A DNA stretch of 64,000 nt from Spongilla lacustris (lineage: Eukaryota > Porifera > Demospongiae > Spongillida > Spongillidae). The notes under the pieces were generated by a model, which saw nothing but the letters and a program-made list of their open reading frames with translations, was not told the origin of the DNA and searched no databases. Positions 54,301 to 64,000 of the stretch are shown here, one piece after another. Location of the stretch: the NCBI GenBank assembly GCA_949361645.1, contig OX442424.1:8832832-8896831 (forward strand), given 5' to 3'. Made by a program: the position numbers and the translations under genes. Each line of letters begins with the position of its first letter. Within the stretch, counting starts at the first letter, position 1.

Positions 54301-54513
54301 AAACATCTGACCAGGTTTGTAGCGATCCATTAACTCTCTCGGAAGGGAAGGGAACAGCAACTTGGCAGTAGTGCGAACCGATCCATTCAACAAGTGAGAT
54401 GAAGTGGACATTGTTGCTACTATTCTTACCAAGGGCTGATAACGTAGCATGCTTAGCCACAACTGTTCATTAGCACGCATACCACTCACCGTTGTGTCTA
54501 AGCGTCGCAACAT
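48400..54513 (-). CDS. CRAT: carnitine O-acetyltransferase
   Basis: Exchanges acetyl groups between CoA and carnitine in mitochondria and peroxisomes. Fourteen exons: 54223-54513, 53832-53948, 53276-53394, 53051-53104, 51138-51294, 50905-51091, 50499-50695, 50315-50421, 49883-50014, 49435-49557, 49117-49252, 49003-49065, 48685-48822 and 48400-48624; 681 residues. Motifs: LPKLPVPPLHQTL, SDWWLHAAYMGYRLPVVVHS, NKPLCMSQYPV, PVGVLTTEHRD, GSGSKYNSGNRWFD, catalytic His in LEHGSADGPP, KLSPDGFIQNAIQLAYYK, GRTDTIRST, DRHLLGLRLLAKEAG, LSTSQVPVES and DGYGICYNP. The C-terminus SKL is a peroxisomal PTS1 signal; the N-terminal extension is Arg-containing and lacks acidic clusters, fitting mitochondrial import. 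Introns carry several minisatellites and MITE-like palindromes. Confidence 0.95.
48886..48972. mobile_element. 87-bp palindromic element in CRAT intron 12
   Basis: Arms GGGTTACCATAAATCATAT...AGGTGGT are inverted around about 25 bp, with few mismatches between arms. Too short to code; typical of a small MITE. Confidence 0.7.
49620..50298 (-). repeat. two minisatellites in CRAT introns 8 and 9
   Basis: 49620-49872 has nine or so 28-bp units (core GTACAGTACTGCTGTCTAGA). 50034-50298 has about 16 perfect 17-bp units TATGGGCAATGGACATG. Both arrays end within about 20 bp of an exon. The 17-bp unit has no stop in several frames, which explains the long frames there. Confidence 0.95.
51304..51338 (+). 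repeat. (GT)n microsatellite
   Basis: About 17 GT units next to the acceptor of CRAT exon 5; on the minus strand it is a CA tract upstream of the AG. Confidence 0.95.
51339..53050. other. CRAT intron 4, a 1.7-kb nest of repeat remnants
   Basis: No exon seen. 51423-51500 has three copies of a 27-bp unit around AACCATACATGCATATCATA. 51630-51700 is a decayed relative of the 158-381 palindrome (TATACGGAAAAGTATCAGCTCGATTA-like, with insertions). 52530-52565 holds an inverted repeat ACTAGTTGAGGT/ACCTCAACTAGT. 52787-53025 matches the dispersed repeat at 20574-20830. Confidence 0.55.
53407..53765 (+). repeat. 18-bp minisatellite in CRAT intron 2
   Basis: About 20 units of GTAGGGATGTGTGGAGGG, some with GTGAAGGG. 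Confidence 0.95.
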
Positions 54514-54969
54514 TTACACATGCCACACCCGAGAGATTGTGTCGAGTTCCCAGACCACGTACGTAAGATTATAAAACGATACTCGGAACGACATGTCTGA
54601 ATTTCCTTACCGAAACAGATAATTATCATGGTTTTACATGTATACAATAATGTATAGTTTCTCGTCAACGTACTAAGGCCAGAAGTATATCTTGCCAGGA
54701 TATTTGCAATCTGATTTTTGGAGCTCGCCGAGTTACGTGAAAAAGAGGTCGTTCCTTATGCTATTCGTACGTTAAAACGAATACATACACGTCTGGCCAC
54801 AGGTGCTTGACGATGTGATGTTGTATTAGTGTACAATAAAAGAATACAATTTTTTTCCGCAACAGTATATAATTATCACGTATCTAGATCTCTGTAAGTG
54901 ATTTATAATTTTACAGTCCATCATGGGGGCGGAAGCCCAGTAATCGTGAAATAACGCCCACTTTCACGT
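54514..54969. other. intergenic between CRAT and the sulfotransferase gene
   Basis: Divergent genes share this 456-bp AT-rich interval. No motif is clear enough to call; it must contain both promoters. Confidence 0.45.
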
Positions 54970-55508
54970 ATGGCGAGAAACTGCAAGTGCTGTATGGTCG
55001 TAGCGATAGGGGTGATGACAGTTGCATATCTTTTATCGTACGCGGCGGATGTTTTTAAGCACACGGAAAACGGTGTCTCAATTTGTGAGCGCCAAAGTAT
55101 CACTGTAAGGAGAGAACCAGTTTTTGAAAGACGAACAAGCCGTGGGGTTGACGTCAATGACGACTACTCCTACATTTCCCATTCGGAAACGAAAGGTAAC
55201 CAATTCCTGTTTGTGATGTCCTCATGTATGCAATTGAGGTGTTTCGGTACGTTAAGCACGCCGTATTGATTTCGACCTAGCTCGCTCTACAGAAGTGATA
55301 GCTTTCCGTGCACAAGTGTTTGTTGTACTGAAGACTTATTTGACAGCTTTCTCTGTGTACGTGTTTACACTACGGAGGTGATACCGGTAGCTTCACTAAT
55401 TCTTTGTGATGCTATAAATAGATATCATACCTCCATTTCTGATGCGTCAAAATGCCCGAGCCCTCCTGGCTCGATCTGCCTCCTCATCTTAACTTTGTGT
55501 GTGCGTGT

Positions 55509-55540
<32 letters not shown>

Positions 55541-58500
55541 ACCGCTTCAATCTTTACCGCATTCGCAGGTATTTGTGTACGCGCGCGATGTTTTAGATTT
55601 CACACTAGTGAATTGTTGACAAAAGACGCCCGCCGTACATGTGTCCAGGATGGGGCGTGCCTGCCGAGTATTAACAAGCATATCTGGTAGGTATTCAATC
55701 AGTTGACGATGGTACAGTTGGTACTAGATTGTAAATATACTACAAGTGCAGATATTGGATCGAATTTAACTAATTACCTAGCTCTTATAGTATATATACA
55801 TTGCATTCAAAATACCCATTATTAACATGCAAATCTATTGTGGACAGGCTTGTTATTGAGCTCAACTTGGTGTACACATGATCTCAGACCATAGAAACAA
55901 ATGCCCACCTGGCATCCTTATATCACATTGGTGCAAACTTGCAGCTCTGTAACAGCCCACTAAATCTTGTGAGGAAGTGAAGTGGGATTGACACAGCACG
56001 TACAGCTGCTTGAGATACACAAGTGTGACACCAATGATGCAAAATGTGCAGAGCTGGGATAGGTTTGTATTCCTGTGGTTGCCGAGACTTGGGGTACAGA
56101 AGCGACTTCACAATTGCCTCACTCAGGCTTTGGGATAGCCCAAATCCAAGGCACTGCATGGCATTTATGCATGGGCGGCTAAATCTGCAACTTGTGATCT
56201 ATCCAGCAAATGCCATTATTTGTTTCATGCATCCCTTCATGAGAAACCGGGTTGAAAATTAACCTTGCAAACCAATCATTCCAATGATCGTCCATGCACT
56301 GACGAGGGCTATATTGAAAGGTGGTAGCCTTTTCTGGCACAGATGCATTTGCTGGTATCAAATAACATAATCCTTTTGGCTTGCTGTTTTGTAAGTACCA
56401 TTACTGAAAAAGATGAGCTACTCTTTTCAAATAAATGATTTGTTTTCTGTATTCTAAATACAATGCTTTGCCTTTGTGTTATTGAAGTTAATGTATGTCT
56501 GTGCTTATTTTCCACCTCAGCCTCCCTTTATTCTGTGTCTTCTTTTTACAGATGAGATGCTTGGAGAGTATATGAAAACTGCACAGGTAATGATATACAT
56601 GCTATCAATCTCTCATTGAAATGACCTTTATATCTTAGTGTTAACAAGGTGACCTTTTGTACTTATTTGTTTGCTGTATGATAATACAGAGAACTCAATA
56701 TGACCTTAGAACTTCTGCATCATGCTAGAAATTGTTAGAACTAATGCAGAAGTTCTAAGGTATTGTTTTATTCTGACTAGACATTGAACTTAACTGAGGT
56801 TAGACCGAATCTGCTGAAGCGCCTATGACCTGCTGCAAAGCTAGTCACAGTGTGTAATGGTCATGTGGATTAGGGGCATGATTCCTAGAAGAATGGGTAT
56901 ATATTTACTTTAAATACTTATCACATTCAAGTCAGTGCTGTTACCCAGCATAGCACAGGCATTCTGCGGCATTAATACTAGGCAACTGCATACCATTTAT
57001 TAATAATTTGACTGTCGCATTCGATTTACTTCTTAACTTTAGCAAATTTTCGCATTCATCTATTGAATCATTTTTATGATTTACACATTTGGCAGGAACA
57101 AATCTATTCCTGTTTATGTCTTTGGTCAACTTTGACAACGTGCAATGAATTCATTTATTATTTATCTTAAGTATAACAATGTATCTATAATAACGCAGTC
57201 AAGAATCGAAGTGTCTTGTGTTATAAATATATAATAAAGGTTTTCTGGATGTGTATATGACCTTTGAATGACACCTATTCACACACACTGACACTGCATA
57301 ATAACAAAACTGATCCATGCTTGCATACCACTAGAGTTTGGTGTACATGTAGTAGTGGAAGTAACAGACTGGCAGCTTTGCTACTGATGTCACGTTTCAA
57401 AGGAAATGTGTATTTCTGTGAATGGAAATAAAAAGTAGTGATATCGGAGTATGCAATATGTGTAATTGAAACTGCAGCTTGTTGTGCTAAATTGTTTATT
57501 GTACTGAATATCATCCTGAGGGTACAATTGTACACACATGTGTACATTTTGCTGTTTGACCGTTTAATGGACCTAGTTACATCAGTTTAGCCGTACTGCC
57601 ATGTAGTACAAGTCCTTATATAATTGGGCCAAAATAAATTGTTTAGGTATGAGCAAGCAAAAAAAAGAAGTGGTAGTGGAACTATCCATTACGCTCTGCA
57701 CATGATAAAAACAAATGTGTGGATACGTTAAAAGCTTAATTATCCTAGCTCCAATCCTATAATAACGTGCATGTACTATGTGTCAGTATCATTAAATGCC
57801 CATTTAAAAAATGCCTCAATGGCATAACTGTACTTGTGGGATGACATTCAAGATAAAAGATATTAATGTTCAGTATGGGTGCCTATTATATTTTGTACCT
57901 AGTGGCAACAAACTGTTGTGAATAATATTTGCAGAAGATATGAAATTGAACGCTTGTCAGAGAGTGGCACAAAGCTACTGCCAACATGGGATGAGAAGTC
58001 ATATCAGTATTTAATGTCACATCTGTGGTATGATGATTCTAGCTCTAGTGTGTACTGTTCACTACCGAAAGTTGCTTCCACTACTATGAACCAGTACTTC
58101 CTACTGTTAAATGGATTTGTGTCTGAACATTACCTGTCAGTTTCAAGACCACCTCCTAGTTTGTTAAGCACCGTCAACAAACTAAGTCATCTTAATAGAC
58201 TGGAGCAGTCACATCATTTGAGCACATATTATTTGTTCACAACTATAAGGAATCCTCTGGAAAGGCTAGTTAGTGGATACAGAGACAAGTTGGAACGTGC
58301 ACAAATCCCATGGTATGAAGGCATACAAGCTGATATATTAGAACGTTACAGACGGCGAGACTATGTATCTTGGATAGAAAGTAACAAAACCTATGAATTG
58401 AGGCCCACATTTCGAAACTTCATTCAGTATTTCATCTCAAAGCCATCTAACTTACTGGACCATCACTTCAGGCCTTTCATGGAAGTATGCTTCCCTTGCA

Positions 58501-58769
58501 TCATCAGGTTCAATCATTACATGCACATGAATTCTTTGGATAGGGATGTTAAATCAGTAGCCAAACTTTTGAAATGGAACATATCCTTGAATAGTCTTGA
58601 ACATACAGTAGACCATCCAGACATTAGCACGTCACAACTTCTGACAACATACTATGTTCAGTTGCCAAAATCTATAAAAAGATTGCTTAGGACAAAGTTG
58701 CAATTTGAATTAGAGTTTTATTATGCATTACATCCTGAAGATAAAGAGAGAGATGAATTACTACTGTGA
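54970..58769 (+). CDS. carbohydrate sulfotransferase (CHST8-14 / HNK-1 sulfotransferase family)
   Basis: Golgi type II enzyme that moves sulfate from PAPS to sugar chains. Preferred model: exons 54970-55195, 56552-56567 and 57935-58769, giving 358 residues, normal for the family. Short cytosolic tail, TM anchor (MVVAIGVMTVAYLLSYAADV), stem, then the 5'-phosphosulfate motif YCSLPKVASTT and the 3'-phosphate motif TTIRNPLERLVSGYRDKL, plus NFIQYFI and HFRPFMEVCFPC. The tiny exon 2 (DEMLGE) uses donor GA-GTATAT; a later donor (CAG-GTAATG) would break the frame to exon 3. A spliceable frame at 55569-55686 cannot join exon 3 without a stop and is left out. Acceptor and specificity unknown. Intron 1 contains LINE debris and a dispersed hairpin core. 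Confidence 0.85.
55449..55475. repeat. dispersed hairpin core, second copy
   Basis: Identical over 27 bases to 8930-8956, including CGAGCCCTCCTGGCTCG. Similarity outside the core is weak. Located in sulfotransferase intron 1, next to a GT tract. Confidence 0.65.
55860..56200 (+). pseudogene. decayed LINE C-terminal module
   Basis: Same module as at 9868-10200, more decayed. In three frames it reads NDAKCAELG, a stop, then VCIPVVAET, with nucleotide similarity continuing through the GGTTTGTATTCCTGTGGTTG stretch. It lies in sulfotransferase intron 1. Confidence 0.6.
56703..56761. repeat. 59-bp hairpin with 18-bp perfect arms
   Basis: ACCTTAGAACTTCTGCAT at 56703-56720 is the exact reverse complement of 56744-56761, with a 23-base loop; sulfotransferase intron 2. 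Confidence 0.85.
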
Positions 58770-58879
58770 TTGCAGACAGATGTTACAAAGTATATATATA
58801 TATATTTTTTTTTTCTTGCACATTCATATCAAGAAATCTGCTGTATGTAAATATTCACATTGCTATACATGCATGTGTA

Positions 58880-59375
58880 ATGTATTGACTATCTACAAAC
58901 AGTGTGCGCATGCGTGATTCATAGTATATAAGCTATAGGTAGATTGTTAAGGGGCAGATTTTGATCCCATGCACTACAACTGGCGACGAGGGTGGGATGT
59001 CGGCCCAAAAGGGGTCTCGAACCTTTCGATCCAGAAACAGAAGATGTGGACTCGTATATGAGAGCGCATGGAGCAGTACTTCTTAGTGGAAGGACGTCAA
59101 AGAAGAACGAAAGGTTGCCCATTTTCTAAGGATGGTATAGGGTCCTCTGCCTACCAAGTTTTGAGGGACCTCGTGGCCCCTGACGCTCCCGCTGCGAAAA
59201 CCTTGGAGGAACTAACGGACGTGCTAAAGAAGCACTACTGACCTGCCAGACTGGTCATAGCCGAACGTTTTATCTTTCACCGTCGATATCAGCACCCGGG
59301 GGAAGACGTGGCGCGCTACATGGCAGAGCTTCGGAGGTTAGCAAAAACGTGTCAGTTTGGGACAATTAAACGAAG
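58880..59375 (+). pseudogene. 5' remnant of a Ty3/gypsy LTR retrotransposon (LTR end, primer site, gag start)
   Basis: A TATATAAG box (58925-58932) is followed by an LTR-like end (...CACTACAA) and CTGGCGACGAGGGTGGGA (58979-58996), the kind of primer-binding site seen in metazoan gypsy elements. After it come broken frames resembling gypsy gag: YQVLRDLVAP, TLEELTDVLKKHY, then LVIAERFIFHRRYQHPGE and YMAELRRLAK. Stops and frameshifts interrupt it and it ends abruptly near 59375; no protease or polymerase follows. Confidence 0.7.
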
Positions 59376-61213
59376 CTTTAACCTTTAATCTATTTTCATC
59401 CTTAATTCAGGACTTTACGCCGCTCTTATCGACATCAATTTGAACGGTTGATGATTTTTGTCAAATGTTGCTATTTAGCTTCTGTACATGCTCGTTTTCT
59501 GGGAAAGGGTGAAGTGCCCTGTTTTTGTATGCTGTGGGAAACGCTGATTGATTGGAGTTTTGGTTTCACGATGTAATAATGCATTCTTCACAACAAGGTT
59601 CCCTGACACATAATTTATCATTCTCCAAACAATTGTTATTTGTTTAAAGAGCTAATTTTCATCAACACAATGATTGTGTCTCATGAACCATTTGAAACCT
59701 CCAACTTGATGAAGCATTTAGTGGAGATATAAAGAGGGTAAAAAAATTTAATGCTTGATGCTTGTGTGCAAGCATTCTATGGCAAATGTTTGGGTTTGAT
59801 TTTCATGCCATCATCAATCAATTCACCTATGGCTTTAGCGGTATCTATAATTAACTGTGAATGTTATGATAAAACACACTGCCCACTGAAAATATTCAGT
59901 TATTCTGTTATTTTAGTTAAAAACTGCAAACCGGCTGTACTTAATTAACTGCTTCCATTTAGAAGTTATTCAAGATTGAAATCTTGATTGTTTTGATTTT
60001 CGCAATGTACTTGATTTAGGGGCCATTGTATCTGGATTTAGTATTTTTTTTAAAAAGGAAGAGAATCCAGTGGAATGGAGACTGTAGAGGTTCAAAACCT
60101 CTACTTGTAGGGCCAGATTGAGTTTTCCTCCTATATGTACGGCTATCAAGTCGAAATCTTCTTTTACTAAAAGAATGCATCGCTCTTTACTAGTTCAGTG
60201 TACGTCTTCTAATGTATGAAAGTAGGAGGGGCAACCAATCAATTGCACAACTAATGAAAACACGCTCGCACTTTAAAAATTCATATCAATTTTTCCATAA
60301 TAGTAGTACAAATAAAAATGAGACGCTGCAGTGTAAAAATCTATGCTCTATCAGGGAATGGTTTTGTATTATTTTTAGTGATCGATCTACTAATGCTATA
60401 GCCGCAAGTTTCAATGGGTGTCAAAAACTGTATTTTACTTTAGTCGCGCCGTAACTTATACACAAACATCACAAAAACTACACGTTGCAGTGTATAAACG
60501 TGACTGCTATCCCTCTTACTTAAAAAAAGGCACAAAAAGTAATCTACTAGGCCGAAACACCCGCAAGTTTGTTGCCGTCAGAGGCTACGCGCGAAATATA
60601 TCATATCTTCCCTTCTGTACGTCGTATAACAAAAATACAAACGTTCCCGAAACCTACTCACAGCAAGGAATCCACATCTGTAACTGGTTTCAACGCAGCT
60701 AAAAAACAAAGGGGGAGGATAGCTAGACACTCAATCAACACTCAATTAGTAAGTGCGCGGATGGGAGATTCCGTGAAGTAAATTAGGCGTCTATGGCTCA
60801 CGTGCGCCGTTTCCAATCCCTCTATTATAACATCTATGGTAATTGTTAACGCGAGCTCTGGTACTCCAGGCAACAGGATTTTAAAGAACGACACGCATGC
60901 AGCTGCGTTCATGATTACGAAGATACGCTCTTTTAAACACGAGACATTTTTTTCGGTGGGGGCAGAGTGGACTTTACGGTAATGTTATATAGTGATGTTA
61001 ATAATAGAAGTGAATTGAATTTTAAATTACGCTCCTTCTATTTCTGGATACGCGCCTGCACTGCCCAAGATTGGTACAGCGGAGCCCGTACACAATGTGT
61101 CCAATCTGAAACTTGTATGTTTATCATTCTTTCACACGCTGACAGAGGTATGTGCCAGAATGTAGTGGCACAGACTGTAAAAAAAAATCTGAGCCAGATT
61201 GGCTATTGCTATC
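59376..61213. other. gene-free AT-rich stretch
   Basis: No supported gene in six frames. A small hairpin GTAGAGGTT-CAA-AACCTCTAC lies at about 60086-60106. Parts may be further LTR-element debris, but nothing identifiable remains. Confidence 0.45.
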
Positions 61214-61221
61214 ATACCTGA

Positions 61222-62741
61222 GGCAACGGTGTAGTTTAGTACCCCTAATGTTATTCATCTCTACGCGGTTCCTACATCACAGTCTACGCTTCCTGTCATA
61301 ACATGAATATCATTATGATACAATTCCATTCCACACTCACAGCAGCCTGCCTAACCCCGTTACGGAATACCCGGCCATACAGATCGACACCCGTCAAACA
61401 ACTTACGAGCCATTCAATCTCTACCTCACGGTACTACTTGGACCGATTTTTCTCCCAGTGCCGCATGCTATCCACTCCACTACGGCTTCCACGTGCACCC
61501 GTTTGTCGCCAGGCCCGCGTCTACCAACTCGGCCGCGTACGCGGTCTAGGCTCATTTCCGACCCGCGGTTATCGACCCCATCGGCCAACCACTTCCATAC
61601 GCTGGTTTAATACCCACGCTGGCTTCTACCACTTAACCGCCAGCGGCACTTTCCCTCCATCCTCCCGCGGCCGCCAAACAGGTACTGTGGCTCTGGCTAA
61701 AACGTACGTTAAGCGCGCGGGCAATCAGCTAGGGACCGGTCCGCTCACCTGTTTCTCACACTCTTCTTCTGTCACTGTTCTGCATGCTGCGAACGATGTA
61801 GCTAAGTCGAGGCGGACTATTAAGCGGTGTACTGTACCAGAAATAATTTTATCTCTGACTGTACGATTACCTTGCTATCACGTGCGACCGAGGCTATTAC
61901 GAAATAGCTTGCTAATTATTCACATTCCCCTCTTATCTTCACTAAGTATTCATGTACCAATAGGATCATTGCGCGCCATGTGTATTACATAATACAACTA
62001 TCTTATCTGTGCCTGATCCGCGAATCAAATATTCTGGCGCCAAACGTGATAGCAAGGTAATCTCACATGTACAGTCAGAGATAATATTATGATATCTCTG
62101 GTACAGTACACCGCTTAATAGTCCGCCTCGACCTAGCTACATCGTTCGCAGCTGCAGCATGCATAACAGTGACAGAAGAAGAGTGAGAAACAGGTGAGCG
62201 GACCGGTCCCTAGCTGATTGCCCGCGCGCTTAACGTACGTTTTAGCCAGAGCCACAGTACCTGTTTGGCGGCCGCGGGAGGATGGAGGGAAAGTGCCGCT
62301 GGCGGTTAAGTGGTAGAAGCCAGCGTGGGTAACCAGCGTATGGAAGTGGTTGGCCGTTGGGGTCGATAACCGCGGGTCGGAAATGAGCCTAGACCGCGTA
62401 CGCGGCCGAGTTGATAGACGCGGGCCTGGCGACAAACAGGTGCACGTGGAAGCCGTAGTGGAGTGGATAGCATGCGGCACTGGGTCGGTCCAAGTAGTAC
62501 CGTGAAGTAGAGATTGAATGGCTCGTAAGTTGTTTGACGGGTGTCGATCTGTATGGCCGGGTAACGGGGTTAGGCAGGCTGCTGTGAGTGTTAGAGCGTA
62601 CAGCCGTATGTGAAAAACCCCAGGGACGGAATTGGAATGGAATTGTATCATAATGATTTCATGTTATGACAGGAAGCGTAGATTGTGATGTAGAACCGCG
62701 TAGAGATGAATAACATTAGGGTACTAAACTACACCGTTGCC
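61222..62741. mobile_element. 1.5-kb foldback element with long inverted arms and 8-bp target duplication
   Basis: Left arm 61222-61883 and right arm about 62044-62741 are inverted copies, starting GGCAACGGTGTAGTTTAGTACC and differing by a few indels, around a spacer of about 160 bp. ATACCTGA occurs immediately outside both ends (61214-61221 and 62742-62749). Frames of up to 229 codons in the arms are mirror images of each other and look like no known protein. An 8-bp duplication is compatible with hAT-, P- or Merlin-type mobilisation; a MULE would give 9. Confidence 0.85.
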
Positions 62742-62749
62742 ATACCTGA

Positions 62750-63300
62750 TACTGGCAAACTAACTAACGCGTTTGGTACAGAATTATGGGAATATCATAT
62801 TTGGTACAGTTTGTACCAATTTGGCTGTGTAGTGCCACTAATAGAACTGTGTACGACATCCTGTTGTGTATATTATATCACGCGGAACGGATGTCACGTG
62901 CGTCAATTATTAGGCGAAGCCTAAATTTGAGGGAGTCTTTCGCGATGACGACTGGTACAAGTGCGGGCCAATATAAATATCTCCGCCGAAACGCGTCTGC
63001 TGCAGTTTTGCTCGTTGTTGGGCGTCGCCGTGAGATACGCGGGACTGTCTATTGCAGTGAGTTGCGTGTTCATGCTCTGTCGTCGGCTCCGTGCGTGTTT
63101 TGGGTGTTGCCTTCCCTGTTCCTCCCCTCCCGTGGGTTCCCCTGTGTACCGTTCTTCCTGTGTGCGTCCGTTGCAGCGGCTTGTTAAAATACGAAAACTT
63201 TATTTAATGCCCACCGTTATTTTTTGTGTTGATTAAAAAGCTTCCCCCTCCTACGTAGTCTCCCATGGCAAGGCCGTAGTAAGGGGGGGGGGGGGGGGCT
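62750..63300. other. no recognised gene; ends in a transposon-end-like G run
   Basis: A few short frames without family resemblance. At about 63268-63300, CAAGGCCGTAGTAAGG plus a G run resembles the terminus of the 1121-2987 transposon. Confidence 0.4.
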
Positions 63301-63314
63301 TAAGCATATTATTT

Positions 63315-63609
63315 ACAAGTAAATCAAAAACTTCTCTACCGAGAAAGTGATTGGTAGGATGTAGGATTGGTGGTGCAAAAAGCAAGGAAACTAGGTACAG
63401 TATGTTAAAGTGAGGTTTGGTAGGATCCTACAACTCACAGTCCTGAATTTGCAAATGAAGAAGCCTATTTGCAAATGTAGGACTGTTATAGTTGTAGGAT
63501 CCTACCAAACCTCACTTTAACATACTGTACTTGTTTCCTTGCTTTTTGCACCACCAATCATACATCCTACCAATCACTTTCTTGGTAGAGAAGTTTTTGA
63601 TTTACTTGT
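63315..63609. mobile_element. about 295-bp imperfect palindromic MITE
   Basis: Arms beginning ACAAGTAAATCAAAAACTTC at 63315 and ending with its reverse complement at 63609 converge on a centre near 63462. They share GGTTTGGTAGGATCCTACAA and CACCACCAAT blocks. A few mismatches and indels separate the arms. Target duplication not clear. Confidence 0.75.
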
Positions 63610-63710
63610 TCCCCTAATTTTTTTTTCTCTGCCAGGAGTGTTCATTCAATATAATATCAGTATGGCTTAGTGTATTCGTTGCAATGCATAGGACGCTTAG
63701 ATTCCTCGTA

Positions 63711-63995
63711 TCAGTATTGTTCGGTCTCGGCATGTTTGTGGTAGAGCTTTTGTTTGGCAGCCCGCTCGGTCTCGGCATGTTTGTGGTAGAGCTTTCGTCT
63801 AGCGTCCAATTGTCTTACGCGATTCTTTCTATATTTCCGTCGTTCGTCGTCTCTCTTTACCTCAGACATCTTTTTGTAAAGAGACCTGGCCTTTGACTTT
63901 GCCTCCTCTAAATGCCGCTTTGCCAAAATTTCTTCTTTTTTGTCAATATATATAGCTTCTAACTTTGCTTTATGTTTTCGTTGACGTGAAGGCAT
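63711..63995 (-). CDS. N-terminal fragment of a Lys/Arg-rich mobile-element-like protein
   Basis: A 94-codon frame starts at 63995 (MPSRQRKHKAKLE) and is rich in Lys, Arg, Glu and Ala. It ends with two tandem copies of LYHKHAETE joined by RAAKQK (the DNA repeat is at 63719-63800). Short basic tandem repeats of this style precede helicase- or transposase-type ORFs in some invertebrate mobile elements; that link is inference. It stops at 63711 and no continuation is seen, so it is truncated or spurious. Confidence 0.35.
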   Translation of the reverse strand: MPSRQRKHKAKLEAIYIDKKEEILAKRHLEEAKSKARSLYKKMSEVKRDDERRKYRKNRVRQLDARRKLYHKHAETERAAKQKLYHKHAETEQY

Positions 63996-64000
63996 GCTTT

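Noticed and set aside
55569..55686. Spliceable frame in sulfotransferase intron 1
   Set aside because: Entered in phase it looks open, but it leaves TG, which meets an A at either downstream acceptor and creates a stop; part of its frame runs into a GT repeat.
61303..62651. 229- and 172-codon frames in the foldback element
   Set aside because: They are the same sequence read from the two inverted arms; no homology to known proteins.

Overview
The window is nuclear DNA of an animal, most likely an early-branching one such as a sponge (inference). The gene set is metazoan or metazoan-like: an inward-rectifier K+ channel, a neuronal-calcium-sensor protein, NEK6/7 kinases, RNF17/TDRD-type Tudor protein, CFAP77 and a Golgi sulfotransferase. 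Genes are tightly packed. Introns are often 50-100 bp with GT-AG borders, and neighbouring genes lie tail-to-tail or head-to-head with as little as 36 bp between them. There is no operon, tRNA, rRNA or CRISPR structure. I assembled gene models by hand from splice sites, conserved motifs and frame; all complete models keep an open frame across every junction.

Layout. 0-8 kb: 3' part of a protein O-mannosyltransferase (+), a Kir channel (-), a myristoylated NCS-like calcium sensor (+) and TMCO1 (-). 8-11.5 kb: a long (GCGT)n tract and LINE wreckage. 11.5-20.2 kb: a TPR protein (+), then a 1,850-residue protein (-) built from about 150 charged octapeptides behind an N-terminal MGCG acylation motif, with an RFX X-box just upstream. 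20.8-31 kb: QTRT1 (-), a NEK6/7 kinase (+), TTC16 (-) and CFAP77 (+) diverging from a 69-bp promoter with an X-box, and a second NEK6/7 copy (-) whose 3' two thirds has been homogenised with the first. 31-40.3 kb: a 25-exon M16C metallopeptidase (+), a type II membrane protein joining an epimerase-like domain to a glycosyltransferase-like domain (-), PSMB7 (-) and ALG14 (+). 40.3-54.5 kb: a B-box/Tudor/RRM protein (+) and carnitine acetyltransferase (-). 55-58.8 kb: a carbohydrate sulfotransferase (+). 58.8-64 kb: a repeat-rich end with Ty3/gypsy remnants, a 1.5-kb foldback element with an 8-bp target duplication, another palindrome and the start of a mobile-element-like ORF.

Themes. Several genes concern glycosylation (POMT, ALG14, epimerase/glycosyltransferase, sulfotransferase). 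Several are ciliary by identity or by X-box promoter (TTC16, CFAP77, possibly the octapeptide protein and NEK). Minisatellites fill many introns; at least two visibly grew from gene sequence, one from a Kir coding segment and one from a TTC16 exon/splice-donor junction. The best candidates for something undescribed are the octapeptide-repeat acylated protein and the epimerase-glycosyltransferase fusion.
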